Source: Kribbella caucasensis
GTDB lineage: Bacteria > Actinomycetota > Actinomycetes > Propionibacteriales > Kribbellaceae
NCBI RefSeq assembly: GCF_004361855.1
Contig: NZ_SNWQ01000001.1
Coordinates: forward strand, 496,001-560,000
DNA: 64,000 nt
Direction: 5' to 3'
Shown here: in pieces, positions 49,580-58,011 of the stretch
How positions within the stretch are numbered: the first letter of the stretch is position 1
Layout: each line of letters begins with the position of its first letter
The notes under the pieces: model-generated
Database searches by the model: none
Told to the model about the DNA's origin: nothing
Seen by the model: only the letters and a program-made list of their open reading frames with translations
Made by a program: the position numbers and the translations under genes

Positions 49580-50751
49580 CGGTCTCCTTCTAGGTAGGGC
49601 AGTCGCGCGCGGACCTCGAAGCCGCCTTCTGGTCGTGGACCGGCCTCCGCGGTACCGCCGCACGCCGCCGCCCGTTCCCTGATCCCGACCAACCCGTGGC
49701 CACCGGCAATTGTTGCCTGCGGCCCCTGACCGTCGTCGGTGACGAACAGCTCGAGCTCATCCGGCGCCCAGCTCAGCCGTACTGCGACGTGCTGGGCGCG
49801 GGCATGCTTGACGGTATTGGTGAGCGCCTCCTGGACGATCCGGTACACCGCGATCTCGGTGTCCGGCGTCAACGGCCGCCGTTCACCGGTCTCGGTCAGC
49901 GTGGCCCCGGGGTGAACGAGCGCCGGCAGCTCACCCAACGTCGGCTGAGGCAACCGCTGCGCCTCGTCGGCCTTCAGGACACCGAGCAGCCGTCGCAGCT
50001 GGGCCATCGCGTCCCGCCCGGCCTCCGCGATCGCGTCGAACGACCGCTCGGCCTTGTCCGGATCGGTCCGTACGACGACGGGTCCGGCCTCGGCCTGTAC
50101 GACCATGAGACTGACCGCGTGCGCCAGGATGTCGTGCATGTCCCGGGCGACCCGGGCCCGCTCCTCGGCAGCGGCGCGGGCGGCCTCGGCCCGGCGTTCA
50201 CGCTCGAGCTGATCGGCCCGCTCGCGCAGCGTCTCGGCATGCTGGCGAAGGGTCTCGGCGTGCTCGCGCCGAGTGCGTTCGAGCGAGCCGAGCAGGAACG
50301 CGGCCAGCGGAAGCAACATGGTGAACATGAACTCGTCGAGTTCGTTGTCCTTCAGCAGCAACGAGGCCGGCGGGAACGTGATCACGATGACGACCAGCAC
50401 CCCGATCCGCTGCCAGCGTTTCCGGCCCAGGCTCGCAACGGTGTAGATCGCCAGCAGACCGGCGTACTGCAGATTCTGCCCCGGACGGTGATGCAGGGAG
50501 ACGAGCGTCGCCGCGATCCCGACGATCACCATCACCGCGAACGGCGCCCGCCGCCGCCAGAGCAGCGGGACCACCGTCGCGACGTTGAACACCACCCCGT
50601 ACGCCGTGACCGTGCCTGGCCCGCGATCGACGAAGGGCACCGCCGAGGCGATCGCGACCGCGAGGACGAGACCGATGTCGATCGCACGGTCCATCGGGCG
50701 CGGTCCGGGGATCCCCAGCCGCGCCAGCCACCCGTCGACCACTCCTGCCAC
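49576..50751 (-). CDS. Sensor histidine kinase (HisKA_3 type)
   Basis: This 391-residue kinase has five N-terminal membrane helices (about 25-160) and a coiled linker with two HAETLR repeats. A HisKA_3 domain holds the phospho-His in ARDMHDILAHAVSLMVVQAEAG, and an HATPase domain has EALTNTVKHARAQ and GHGLVGIRERAAACGG. The signal is probably a membrane or envelope condition, since no large external domain is present. GTG 50751 is assumed. It forms an operon with the response regulator. Confidence 0.92.
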   Translation of the reverse strand: MAGVVDGWLARLGIPGPRPMDRAIDIGLVLAVAIASAVPFVDRGPGTVTAYGVVFNVATVVPLLWRRRAPFAVMVIVGIAATLVSLHHRPGQNLQYAGLLAIYTVASLGRKRWQRIGVLVVIVITFPPASLLLKDNELDEFMFTMLLPLAAFLLGSLERTRREHAETLRQHAETLRERADQLERERRAEAARAAAEERARVARDMHDILAHAVSLMVVQAEAGPVVVRTDPDKAERSFDAIAEAGRDAMAQLRRLLGVLKADEAQRLPQPTLGELPALVHPGATLTETGERRPLTPDTEIAVYRIVQEALTNTVKHARAQHVAVRLSWAPDELELFVTDDGQGPQATIAGGHGLVGIRERAAACGGTAEAGPRPEGGFEVRARLPYLEGDR

Positions 50752-50863
50752 GGCCCCAGTCTGGCTTATCGGGTGTGCCCCGAATTCCCTCCGACGACCG
50801 AGCCGGGCGGATCAGCTCGCTCGCGGGGATGACTCGCGGGGCTAGGTCGTGGGAGTGCGGGGT

Positions 50864-51229
50864 TCAGCGGTTGGCGTAGTACTCGGGTTTCATCTGGATC
50901 AGCTGGACATAGTTGCCGTCGGGGTCGACCAGGGTGGCGAAGAGGCCGATGCCGCGGTCCTCGGGTTCGACCAGCCAGGTGACGTTCAGCGCGCGCAGGT
51001 GAGCGGCGGCGGCGTGGATGTCGTCGACCGCGAAGTTCACGATGAACCGGCCGGGCTCGGGTGCGCTGGCGGCGACGTCGTCCCGGTGTTCGATCACCAG
51101 GCCGAAGCCGCCCAGATCGAGGTTGCCGTAACCGTCGACCTTCGCGTGGAAGCCGTCGCGGTACCAGGTCTTCAGCCGCTCGGGATCGGTGCTGCCCAGC
51201 AACATGCTGTTCAGAACGGGGCGTTCCAT
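50864..51229 (-). CDS. VOC (glyoxalase-like) family protein
   Basis: This 121-residue protein is a single VOC domain (SMLLGSTDPERLKTWYRDGFHAK, IVNFAVDDIHAAAAHLRALN, ATLVDPDGNYVQLIQM). Such domains dimerise to form metal-dependent lyases, dioxygenases or drug-binding proteins. GAGGAGAG lies before ATG 51229. It stands alone, and its ligand is unknown. Confidence 0.85.
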   Translation of the reverse strand: MERPVLNSMLLGSTDPERLKTWYRDGFHAKVDGYGNLDLGGFGLVIEHRDDVAASAPEPGRFIVNFAVDDIHAAAAHLRALNVTWLVEPEDRGIGLFATLVDPDGNYVQLIQMKPEYYANR

Positions 51230-51318
51230 CTGCTCTCCTCGGGTTCCGGAGCTGCCGATCAGCTCCCACCCCCAACGTCGGAGCAACCCGACACACCTCG
51301 ACACCCGGCGGGAAAAGA

Positions 51319-51361
51319 AACGTCCGCACCGAGAACATGGGGAGGGCTCGGTGCGGACGTT
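51319..51361 (-). terminator. Strong intrinsic terminator on the minus strand
   Basis: Fifteen bases at 51319-51333 pair perfectly with 51347-51361 around a 13-base loop. On the minus strand the stem is followed by TTCTTTTCCC, a T-rich tract. It would end transcripts coming from the small gene at 51521-51751 and protect the VOC gene downstream. Confidence 0.7.
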
Positions 51362-51431
51362 CGGTGGTGCTGCGGTGACAGGGAATCCGCAGTACCGGCT
51401 TGATCAGCTCAGGCGCATTCAGGGGAGAGTT

Positions 51432-51473
51432 GGCGGCAAGCGGGGAGCAGAACGCCAACGCCCGCTTGCCGCC
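51432..51473. other. Second perfect hairpin, 13-bp stem
   Basis: GGCGGCAAGCGGG at 51432-51444 pairs exactly with CCCGCTTGCCGCC at 51461-51473, with a 16-base loop. It lies between the small gene at 51521-51751 and the terminator at 51319-51361, so it is part of the same 3' untranslated region. No T-tract follows, so it may be a stability element or a small RNA body. Confidence 0.5.
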
Positions 51474-51520
51474 GACCAGTTCGCACTGGCCTGGGTGCCT
51501 CGAACGAGGTCACGAGTGGC

Positions 51521-51751
51521 TCAGCGGGGTGCTACGTCCCACATGCGCTCGCCGGGCAGGGGGTCGGGGAGACGGTCGGTGATCGGCATCGGGTCGTTGG
51601 TGACCCGCAGTCCGGCGAACCGTCGGCTCATGGCGTGGGCGTACCGCTCGGCCAACGCGGGCTCCGCGTTGTAGTCGGCGATCACGTGCTCACCGAACCA
51701 GACTCGGACGCGTCGGCGCTCAGACGTCTGGGTGGCGGTGGCGGTTGTCAC
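51521..51751 (-). CDS. Small conserved protein of unknown function
   Basis: This 76-residue basic protein contains RRVRVWFGEHVIADYNAEPALAERYAHAM and a C-terminal PGERMWDVAP. Such small, soluble proteins occur in many actinomycetes without a known role. GTG 51751 has an excellent AGGAGG site. The gene has an AT-rich upstream region of about 250 bases and a strong terminator downstream, which suggests an independently expressed, possibly abundant transcript. Confidence 0.75.
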   Translation of the reverse strand: MTTATATQTSERRRVRVWFGEHVIADYNAEPALAERYAHAMSRRFAGLRVTNDPMPITDRLPDPLPGERMWDVAPR

Positions 51752-52016
51752 TGGTCCTCCTGTGTAACTCGCGGGGTGGTCGGCCTACGACGCGGAGCGA
51801 GCGCGGTGGCGGTGCGCCGTGTGTTCACCGTCACGTCAGATGCAACGGATGAGTCGGACCCGAGGTCACGCTTCGATTCCGATTTGTGCCCGGGAAATCC
51901 AAAATTAACGAACCGGCCGTTCGAAGATTTGTTCCCTTGTCGGTGATAGGTAATTCACAGCGTTTCCTCAGGAACGACACGCCGAAGGCTCAGCCAGACT
52001 CCGTAGGCTGGACGAC

Positions 52017-52562
52017 GTGACCATCGAAGACGCTGGAACGAAGACGCTGGCGGTCCCCGACCGGGTTGTTCAGCCGACGGGTATCGCCGCAGTCCAGACC
52101 GAGCACCTGATCGGTGACATCGGCGACGCGCTCCGGTTGCTGGACGCGGTGGAGCGCGTCCGCGGCCACGCCCACCCCCTCGTCCTCGGGCTGCAGGACG
52201 CCGTCGGGATGAAGATGCCCGCGGTTCTGGTGCTGAGCGCGATCTCGAACGGCCGCGACACCGCCGCCGACGTCGCCGACCAGGTCGGCATTACCCCGGG
52301 CGAGGCCGAGCTCGCCATCGCCGACCTCGAGTCCCTCGGCCTGGTCCGCACCAGCCCGGAGCTCCAGGTCACCGGGATGGGCCAGGCCCGGCTCTCCCAG
52401 CTCGACGGGCTGACCGTCCGCGTTCTGGACGTCGTCACCGGCATCCTCGGGCCGACCGACGCGGCCCACCTGGTCCGGCTCCTGCACACCGTTGCCGACG
52501 GCCTCGAATCCACCACCCTCGCCACCACCCGCGTCGTCCCGCAGGCCATCCTCCACAACTGA
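52017..52562 (+). CDS. MarR-like winged-helix protein
   Basis: This 181-residue protein appears to be a helical dimerisation segment (TEHLIGDIGDALRLLDAVERV) followed by a winged helix. MPAVLVLSAISNGRDTAADVADQV, GITPGEAELAIADLESLGLV and RTSPELQVTGMGQARL cover the HTH and wing. GTG 52017 is used. The MarR label is by overall pattern. No operator could be assigned. Confidence 0.65.
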   Translation: MTIEDAGTKTLAVPDRVVQPTGIAAVQTEHLIGDIGDALRLLDAVERVRGHAHPLVLGLQDAVGMKMPAVLVLSAISNGRDTAADVADQVGITPGEAELAIADLESLGLVRTSPELQVTGMGQARLSQLDGLTVRVLDVVTGILGPTDAAHLVRLLHTVADGLESTTLATTRVVPQAILHN

Positions 52563-52632
52563 GTGTCATGTCGAAGCCCAGGGGTTGACGTCGACGTACT
52601 CGGTGAGAGTGCATCGACATGGAGGTATGGAC

Positions 52633-52998
52633 ATGTTCAGAGAGACGAAGGCGTACAGCGGGTTCTCGGTGGACGACATCCCGACCGCGAAGAAGTTCTA
52701 CGGCGAGACGTTGGGCCTGGACGTGACCGAGGAGCACGGGATGCTCGGGTTGCGGATCGCCGGCGGGAATCCGGTGCTGGTGTACCCGAAGGACAATCAC
52801 GTCCCGGCCGAGTTCACGATTCTGAACTTCCCGGTCGACGACATCGAGGCCGCCGCGCGGGAGTTGGCTGCGCGAGGTGTGAGCTTCGAGCGGTACGGCG
52901 ATCGGGCCGACGAACTGGGGATCCATCGGGGTGAGGGACCGCCCATCGCCTGGTTCAAGGATCCGGCGGGCAACATCCTGTCGATCCTCGAGGAGTGA
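52633..52998 (+). CDS. VOC (glyoxalase-like) family protein
   Basis: This 121-residue VOC domain starts MFRETKAYSGFSVDDIPTAKKFYGETLGLDV and ends IAWFKDPAGNILSILEE. It is of the bleomycin-resistance/glyoxalase-like type with one metal half-site. GGAGGT six bases before ATG 52633 favours this start over the ATG two codons upstream. Its ligand is unknown. Confidence 0.88.
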   Translation: MFRETKAYSGFSVDDIPTAKKFYGETLGLDVTEEHGMLGLRIAGGNPVLVYPKDNHVPAEFTILNFPVDDIEAAARELAARGVSFERYGDRADELGIHRGEGPPIAWFKDPAGNILSILEE

Positions 52999-53004
52999 CC
53001 TGGT

Positions 53005-53820
53005 TCAGCTCGCGGGGATCGCGTCGTCGTACTTGCCGAGTTTGCCCTCGTACCGCTGGTTGTCGCGGTAGGGCCAGGCGTAGGCGACGCACCCGTGCAG
53101 GCCGAGGGTCTGTTGCTGCATGACGGGAGCCGGCCGGCCTGGGCCGGGGCAGAGTTCGTGTGCCTCGCCCAGCCGGTGGCCGGTCTCGTGGTTGAGCATG
53201 TACTGGCGGTACGCCGTCAGCGATGCGCCGTAGTTCGGTACGCCGTGCGCCCAGCGGGCGATGTTGAGGACGACCCGATCGCCGATACGGCAACTGGTGT
53301 AGCGGTCGTAACCGCCGCCGCAGTACGTGTCGCGGGTGGCCGGCGTGACGAACATGACCCGGAAGTCCGCGTGCTGACCGGGTCCGACCTGCTTGAACCG
53401 CCAACGACCACCAGCCGTCCAGCCTTGCGGTGCTCCATAGGTGTCGCGGACGAAGCGGGCCAGGGCAGTGCGGTCGATTCCGGCGATACCGCCTTCGATG
53501 CCGATCTGGTAGGTGAGCAGGCGGCCGGAGGTTCCGATGGTCGTCGGGTCGCCGGGGAGAACCGCGAAGGAGACCGTGCCTCGCGCGGGATACGTGACGG
53601 TGGGTCCGGTCGGTGCGGAGGACGACTTCGCCGGGGCGGTCGGTTTCGTGGTTTCGCGCTGTCCGGCGTACGGCTGGTCAGCGCTCGGCGTGTTGGCGGC
53701 CGTGATGACAGGCCGGTCCGGGTAGGCGTTGCGGGCGAACGGGCTGGCCGGCAACTGGACCAGCGCTCCGGCCACGACCGCGGCGGCAAGACCCAGGCCG
53801 GCGATCCTCAACTTGCGCAT
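53005..53820 (-). CDS. DUF3152 secreted metzincin-like protein
   Basis: This 271-residue protein has a signal or anchor sequence (IAGLGLAAAVVAGALVQLPA), a Thr/Ala/Pro-rich spacer and a DUF3152 domain. The motif HETGHRLGEAH fits the metzincin zinc pattern H-E-x-x-H-x-x-G-x-x-H. Several Cys residues (DTYCGGGYDRYTSCRIGD, ELCPGPG, GLHGCVAY) probably form disulphides outside the cell. Relatives are assumed to be secreted peptidases. GAGGAG supports ATG 53820. It converges with the VOC gene. Confidence 0.85.
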   Translation of the reverse strand: MRKLRIAGLGLAAAVVAGALVQLPASPFARNAYPDRPVITAANTPSADQPYAGQRETTKPTAPAKSSSAPTGPTVTYPARGTVSFAVLPGDPTTIGTSGRLLTYQIGIEGGIAGIDRTALARFVRDTYGAPQGWTAGGRWRFKQVGPGQHADFRVMFVTPATRDTYCGGGYDRYTSCRIGDRVVLNIARWAHGVPNYGASLTAYRQYMLNHETGHRLGEAHELCPGPGRPAPVMQQQTLGLHGCVAYAWPYRDNQRYEGKLGKYDDAIPAS

Positions 53821-53968
53821 CAGGCTCCTCACACCGCGCCCGCAGTGGACGCGTCCTCACCTGGTTCTTGCCTGCAAGCTCGATAACCCTTCTCGTCCCG
53901 GAGTTTGCACAGACAGCGCGGGCCACGCCGAGCTCAGCGAGCTCGGCGTGGCCAGGTTCGCGCTCTGG

Positions 53969-55213
53969 TCAGCCCGCGGCCTGCCCGTCGCAGAAGACCT
54001 GCTTGAGGAGTTCGGGCAGTGCTTTCTGGTATGCGCTGGCTGGGTCGATCGCGGCGTCACCCATCGTTATCGAGGCGGTCAGGGTCTTGCTGCCGTCGGC
54101 CGTGCTGTACATCAGCGCCCCGTAGCCCCCAGGCGGGCTGCCGTTGTGCTGGTAGATGGTGCCGCCGCAGCTCGGGCCCAGGTCCTGCACCCACAGCCCG
54201 AAGCCGTAGCCGTACGGCCCCACCGGCTTGCGCATCTCGGCCAGCAGCGGGGCCGGCAGGAGCTTTCCACCCATCAGCGCGGAGATGAACGTCTGGAGAT
54301 CCTGCGTGGTCGAGATCATGTCACCGGCGCCGGCCAGCAGGGAGAGGTTCTGGCGGGCGACGTCGACGACCTTCCACTCGCCGGCGTCCTGGTAGCGGTA
54401 GTAGCCGTGGGCGTGCGGCCCGGGGAGGTTCGTCCGGTTGCCCGGCACCACGGTGTCCCGCATCCGGAGCGGCCGCAGGATCCGCCGCTGCATCTCATCG
54501 GCGTACGAGTGTCCGGTGACCTTCTCGATCAGCAGCAAGGCCAGCGTGTAGTTGGTGTTGGCGTACCTCTGGTCCGTCCCTGGCTCGAACCGCGGCGGCT
54601 TCGACAACGCCAGCCGTGCCAGCTGCTCCGGCGTGTAGGAGCGGAACCGGTTGTCCACCCAGTCCTTGCCAGCCGCGGGGATCCCCAGTTCCCACGTCCC
54701 GTCGTCGTTGAAGTCACCGGTGTAGTTGAACAACCCGCTGGTGTGCTGCAACAGCATCCGAACGGTGATCCGCCGGTCCAGCCCGAGCTTGGGCAGGTAG
54801 TTGGCTACCGGCGCGTCCAGCCCGACCTTGCCCTCGGCCACCAGTTGCAACACGACGGTCGCGGTGAAGGTCTTGGTGGTGCTGCCGATCCAGAACCTCC
54901 CGTTCGTCGGCGGCTTCGCTGTCTGGCCCAGCTTCCGCACCCCGGCGCTGCCGACCCAGTCGCCCTGCTGATCGTGTACGCGCATCTGCATCCCGGCGAA
55001 ACCGGCGTCGACCCAGGTCTGAACAGCCTTCTGCAGCTCCGGGCGATCCTGCCCGGTAGCGGCCTTCGGCACGGGCCTGCTGTCCGCGGTGGCCACGCCG
55101 GGCGCGGCTGCTCCGGCCAGCAGCGCGGCCGCCAGCGTCGTGACCGCCACCCGCCGGAAGACCCGTGGCATCCGGACCCTGTTGTTATCGGTACCCCTGG
55201 TCGTTTTTGTCAT
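53969..55213 (-). CDS. Secreted serine hydrolase, class C beta-lactamase/DD-carboxypeptidase family
   Basis: This 414-residue protein has a signal peptide (VAVTTLAAALLAGAAAPGVATA). It carries the penicillin-binding motifs GSTTKTF (S-x-x-K), RYANTNYTL (Y-x-N) and YQHNGSPPGG (H-x-G). It resembles the Streptomyces R61 DD-carboxypeptidase and related esterases. It acts outside the cell on peptidoglycan peptides or esters. ATG 55213 is chosen because the signal region follows it; the ribosome-binding site is weak. Confidence 0.9.
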   Translation of the reverse strand: MTKTTRGTDNNRVRMPRVFRRVAVTTLAAALLAGAAAPGVATADSRPVPKAATGQDRPELQKAVQTWVDAGFAGMQMRVHDQQGDWVGSAGVRKLGQTAKPPTNGRFWIGSTTKTFTATVVLQLVAEGKVGLDAPVANYLPKLGLDRRITVRMLLQHTSGLFNYTGDFNDDGTWELGIPAAGKDWVDNRFRSYTPEQLARLALSKPPRFEPGTDQRYANTNYTLALLLIEKVTGHSYADEMQRRILRPLRMRDTVVPGNRTNLPGPHAHGYYRYQDAGEWKVVDVARQNLSLLAGAGDMISTTQDLQTFISALMGGKLLPAPLLAEMRKPVGPYGYGFGLWVQDLGPSCGGTIYQHNGSPPGGYGALMYSTADGSKTLTASITMGDAAIDPASAYQKALPELLKQVFCDGQAAG

Positions 55214-55304
55214 GGCACCCAGGTTCACGAACCGTCCTGACACCGGACCGTCACTGTGCTGACGCGGCCGCCGAGACGGTGTCACCTGCGGCCAACGGCA
55301 GGTG

Positions 55305-55787
55305 TCAGCGAATGACGCGCAGCCGTTGCGAGGGGTAGCCGTTGTCGACGAAGCCAAGGGATCGGTAGAGGTCCTCGCCGTCCTGCGTGGCGTGCAACTC
55401 GACCTGGCCCACCTCGGTCTCGTCGCGGAACCAGTCCAGCAGGGCGATCACGCAGGCCCGGGCAAGCCCCCGACGCCGGTACGCCGGTTCGGTGCTGACG
55501 TTGTAGAGGTGACCGCGCAGGGTACTCAGATCCTTGGGGCCGGGCGGATGGACATTGCAGTTCCCGACTGCACCGGCGACCACGCCGAAGTCGGGATCAT
55601 CCACCACGAAGGCCGCGAACGTCTCCGGCGAGTCGAGCTGCTCCACGAAGTACCGCAATGCAACCTCACGCCAAGCCGCATCCGGCCCGCCGACCTCCAC
55701 CCCCATCCCCTCAAGCATCAACCCCCGCAACCTGACCAACGCCTCAGCATCATCCGACTTAGCCCGCCGAACCCGAATCTCCGTCAC
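55305..55787 (-). CDS. GNAT family N-acetyltransferase
   Basis: This 160-residue GNAT protein has the order IRVRRAKSDDAEALVRLRGLM, FVVDDPDFGVVAGAVGNCNVHPP, then the CoA loop region YNVSTEPAYRRRGLARACVIALLDWF and SLGFVDNGYPSQRL. GTG 55787 is used because similarity begins there. The acceptor is unknown. It is divergent from the antitoxin gene. Confidence 0.85.
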   Translation of the reverse strand: MTEIRVRRAKSDDAEALVRLRGLMLEGMGVEVGGPDAAWREVALRYFVEQLDSPETFAAFVVDDPDFGVVAGAVGNCNVHPPGPKDLSTLRGHLYNVSTEPAYRRRGLARACVIALLDWFRDETEVGQVELHATQDGEDLYRSLGFVDNGYPSQRLRVIR

Positions 55788-55884
55788 ACAGCCAATTCTC
55801 CCGAGACCCCCGCCCACCCCTTCCGCCGGGTGCGTAACCCAGAACCAGGTTGGCTTGGAGTGAGTTAGCAAGTACCTTTGAAGT

Positions 55885-56364
55885 ATGCCCGAATCGCAGG
55901 ATGTGACCTTCTCGGATCTGCTCCAGCACCCCAACCAGACCGTGGCGAAGCTGAAGTCGTCGAGAAGCCGTGCCTTGCGCGTCCACCGGCGGGGCAACGA
56001 GGACGACCTGATCCTCACCACCGCCAGCCGGGCAGCCCAGGACGACGAATTGGTCGATGTTGCGACCCGGGTGCTTCGTGCGGTGATGAGCAACCCGTCA
56101 GTGCGTTCCCAGTACCTGCTCGACATCCTGCCGCAGGTCTTTCCGTGGATCCGCTTCCTACCGGCCGACGACCGGATCGGTTTCGTGCAGGAGCTGATCG
56201 ATGTAATGGAAGCCAGTGGACAGGTGGACTCCCCGGTGCCTGTGCTGCACCTCATCGCACAGTGGCAGCACACAGCCGAGATCTACGCCGATCCCGAACT
56301 GCTCGCCGCCCTGCGCTCTGGCGAAGATGGCGACTTCGGTCCCGTTCCCCGGCCTGGCGAGTGA
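55885..56364 (+). CDS. Phd-like antitoxin with extended C-terminus
   Basis: This 159-residue protein has an N-terminal Phd/YefM-like DNA-binding part (VTFSDLLQHPNQTVAKLKSSRSRALRVHRRGNEDDLILTTASRA). A longer helical domain follows (VLRAVMSNPSVRSQYLLDILPQVFPWIRFLP), ending near ADPELLAAL. The size is about twice that of ordinary Phd proteins; similar long forms occur in mycobacteria. It overlaps the next gene by GTGA (56361-56364), typical of antitoxin-toxin pairs, and should repress its own promoter and neutralise the toxin. Confidence 0.78.
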   Translation: MPESQDVTFSDLLQHPNQTVAKLKSSRSRALRVHRRGNEDDLILTTASRAAQDDELVDVATRVLRAVMSNPSVRSQYLLDILPQVFPWIRFLPADDRIGFVQELIDVMEASGQVDSPVPVLHLIAQWQHTAEIYADPELLAALRSGEDGDFGPVPRPGE

Positions 56365-56708
56365 GCCCAGGTAAGCGCGGCGACCGGGTCGCTCCACCCG
56401 CGCCGCCCGGTCAGTGGGAGTTGAGGTTCGACAACTCCGATGCCGGCAAGGGCTGGGAAGAGCTCTGCCGTCAGGCGCCGGGCAACACCCTCCGGGCCTA
56501 CGACGCCATCCGGACCGAGCCGCGCCCTTTCCCGCAGACAGATCGCCAGCACCGCCTCAAGGGGTCCGAATTGGCAACGGTCAAAGGGCTTGAACAATGG
56601 CAGTACGAAGTGACCGGCGGCGGTCGGATCTGGTACTTGGTCGATCCGGACCGGAAGGTCGTCTGGATCAGAGTCGCTGCCACCGGTCACCCCAAGGCCA
56701 CTGACTAG
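56361..56708 (+). CDS. RelE/ParE-like toxin
   Basis: This 115-residue basic protein reads APPGQWELRFDNSDAGKGWEELCRQAPGNTLRAYDAI, then RQHRLKG, then LEQWQYEVTGGGRIWYLVDPDRKVVWIRVAATGHPK. The last part matches the RelE-superfamily core, where a strand-turn-strand is followed by a basic end. It would act as a ribosome-dependent or similar RNase toxin; catalytic residues are not certain. Its GTG overlaps the antitoxin stop. Confidence 0.75.
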   Translation: MSPGKRGDRVAPPAPPGQWELRFDNSDAGKGWEELCRQAPGNTLRAYDAIRTEPRPFPQTDRQHRLKGSELATVKGLEQWQYEVTGGGRIWYLVDPDRKVVWIRVAATGHPKATD

Positions 56709-56737
56709 CCGGTAGTTCTCTACCCCATCTGTCGCGG

Positions 56738-57502
56738 TTAGGCGTAGCGGATGCTTAGGCCGCCGTCTACGGACCAGTTGGCGCCGGTGACGAAGGCGGC
56801 GGCTGGGGAGGCTAGGAAGCAGACGACCTCTGCGACGTTTTCGGGGGTGCCGATGCGGCCGAGGGGGTGGACGGTGAGAGCCTTTTCGCGTTCGCCGGGA
56901 ATGGTGTCGAAGAACTCTTCGAGGAGGTCGGTGCCGATGTAGCCGGGGCTGACGGCGTTGACGCGGACGTTGTGCGGGGCGACGTCCAGGGCGAGGCTGC
57001 GGGTCATGCCGACCAGGCCGGACTTGGCCGCGGCGTACGGGAACATGCCGGCGGTCGTGAGGCTGGAGTGGATCGAGGCGATGTTGACGATGGCGCCGTG
57101 GCGGGCCTCGATCATCGGCGGGAGCACCTCGCGGGCCATCAGCCAGGCGCCCTTGAGGTCGACGTCGAACACGCTGTCCCACTCCTCGACGGTCATCTTG
57201 GTCGCGTTGGCGTAGGCGTTCTTGCCGGCGTTGTTGACCAGGACGGTGATCGGGCCGAGGTCGGCGGCCAGCTCGCCGACGGCGCGGCGTACGGAGGTCT
57301 CGTCGGTGATGTCGCCGACCGCGGCGGCGACGCGGGCGCCGGTCTTGCGGATCTCCTCGGCGGTCTCGTCGAGCCGGTCCGCGAGCACGTCGAGGAGTGC
57401 GACGACAGCGCCCTCCTCGGCAGCCTTGAGGGCAATCGCGCGGCCGATCCCGCGAGCGGCGCCGGTGACCAGTACGACCTCGTCCGTCAGGCGTCCAGAC
57501 AC
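56738..57502 (-). CDS. Short-chain dehydrogenase/reductase
   Basis: This 254-residue classical SDR has TGAARGIGRAIALKAAEEGA, NNAG, the active-site Ser (NIASIHSS) and Y-x-x-x-K (FPYAAAKSGLVGMTR). The C-terminus GANWSVDGGLSIRYA is also typical. It resembles glucose- and 3-oxoacyl-type dehydrogenases; the substrate is unknown. AAGGAGG precedes GTG 57502, which decides the start over an upstream ATG. Confidence 0.9.
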   Translation of the reverse strand: MSGRLTDEVVLVTGAARGIGRAIALKAAEEGAVVALLDVLADRLDETAEEIRKTGARVAAAVGDITDETSVRRAVGELAADLGPITVLVNNAGKNAYANATKMTVEEWDSVFDVDLKGAWLMAREVLPPMIEARHGAIVNIASIHSSLTTAGMFPYAAAKSGLVGMTRSLALDVAPHNVRVNAVSPGYIGTDLLEEFFDTIPGEREKALTVHPLGRIGTPENVAEVVCFLASPAAAFVTGANWSVDGGLSIRYA

Positions 57503-57689
57503 TGTTGCCTCCTTCATCGGGGGTAGAGGCAGACTAGCCTCGGTAGATCCCGGCCTTGGCGGCTGCGGCCGAATCTCTCGCGTACTGGTCAGCAACAGCG
57601 CGCCTCAGCGGCTGACGCAGCAGGACCAGTTGGTGATAGAGCGGCGCGGTCGCGGCCATCAGGACACGGTCTACCGACGTGTCAGCCGG

Positions 57690-57957
57690 TACTTCGCCAC
57701 GAGTGGGGCGTTCCCGGCGATGATCACGAGTCTGGGCGACGAGGTGTGGTTCACGCTCAACGCCGGCAACGCGATCGGGCGGATGTCGACCGACGGTGAG
57801 TCACGACCTTCCGGCTGGACGCCATCGGGTCGGTCGTCGAACCGTTGCCCTGGGCGACGGATCGGAGCCGCATGGGTTGGCTGTGGCGGACGACGGGTCA
57901 GTGTGGGTGGCGTTGGAGCAGGGTTCCGTTGCTCACATTCAGCCTGGAGGGTGAGCT
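57690..57957 (+). pseudogene. Decayed virginiamycin-B-lyase-like (Vgb) beta-propeller gene
   Basis: Three frames hold successive pieces of a Vgb-type propeller. ITSLGDEVWFTLNAGNAIGRMSTDGE is followed by TTFRLDAIGSVVEP in another frame, then PHGLAVADDGSVWVALEQGSVAHIQPGG ending at a stop near 57954. The pieces are in the right order with the expected spacing, so one gene has collected several frameshifts. The 190 bases between the SDR start and this remnant, and the 55 bases after it, contain nothing else recognisable. Confidence 0.7.
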
Positions 57958-58011
57958 GACTCACCCGCTGGGGTGATGCCGGTACCGCCCACCGGGGAGG
58001 AGTGTGGAGAC

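Noticed and set aside
53005..57502. Biosynthetic gene cluster spanning the serine hydrolase, acetyltransferase, toxin-antitoxin and SDR genes
   Set aside because: The genes are on mixed strands with independent promoters and belong to unrelated functions.
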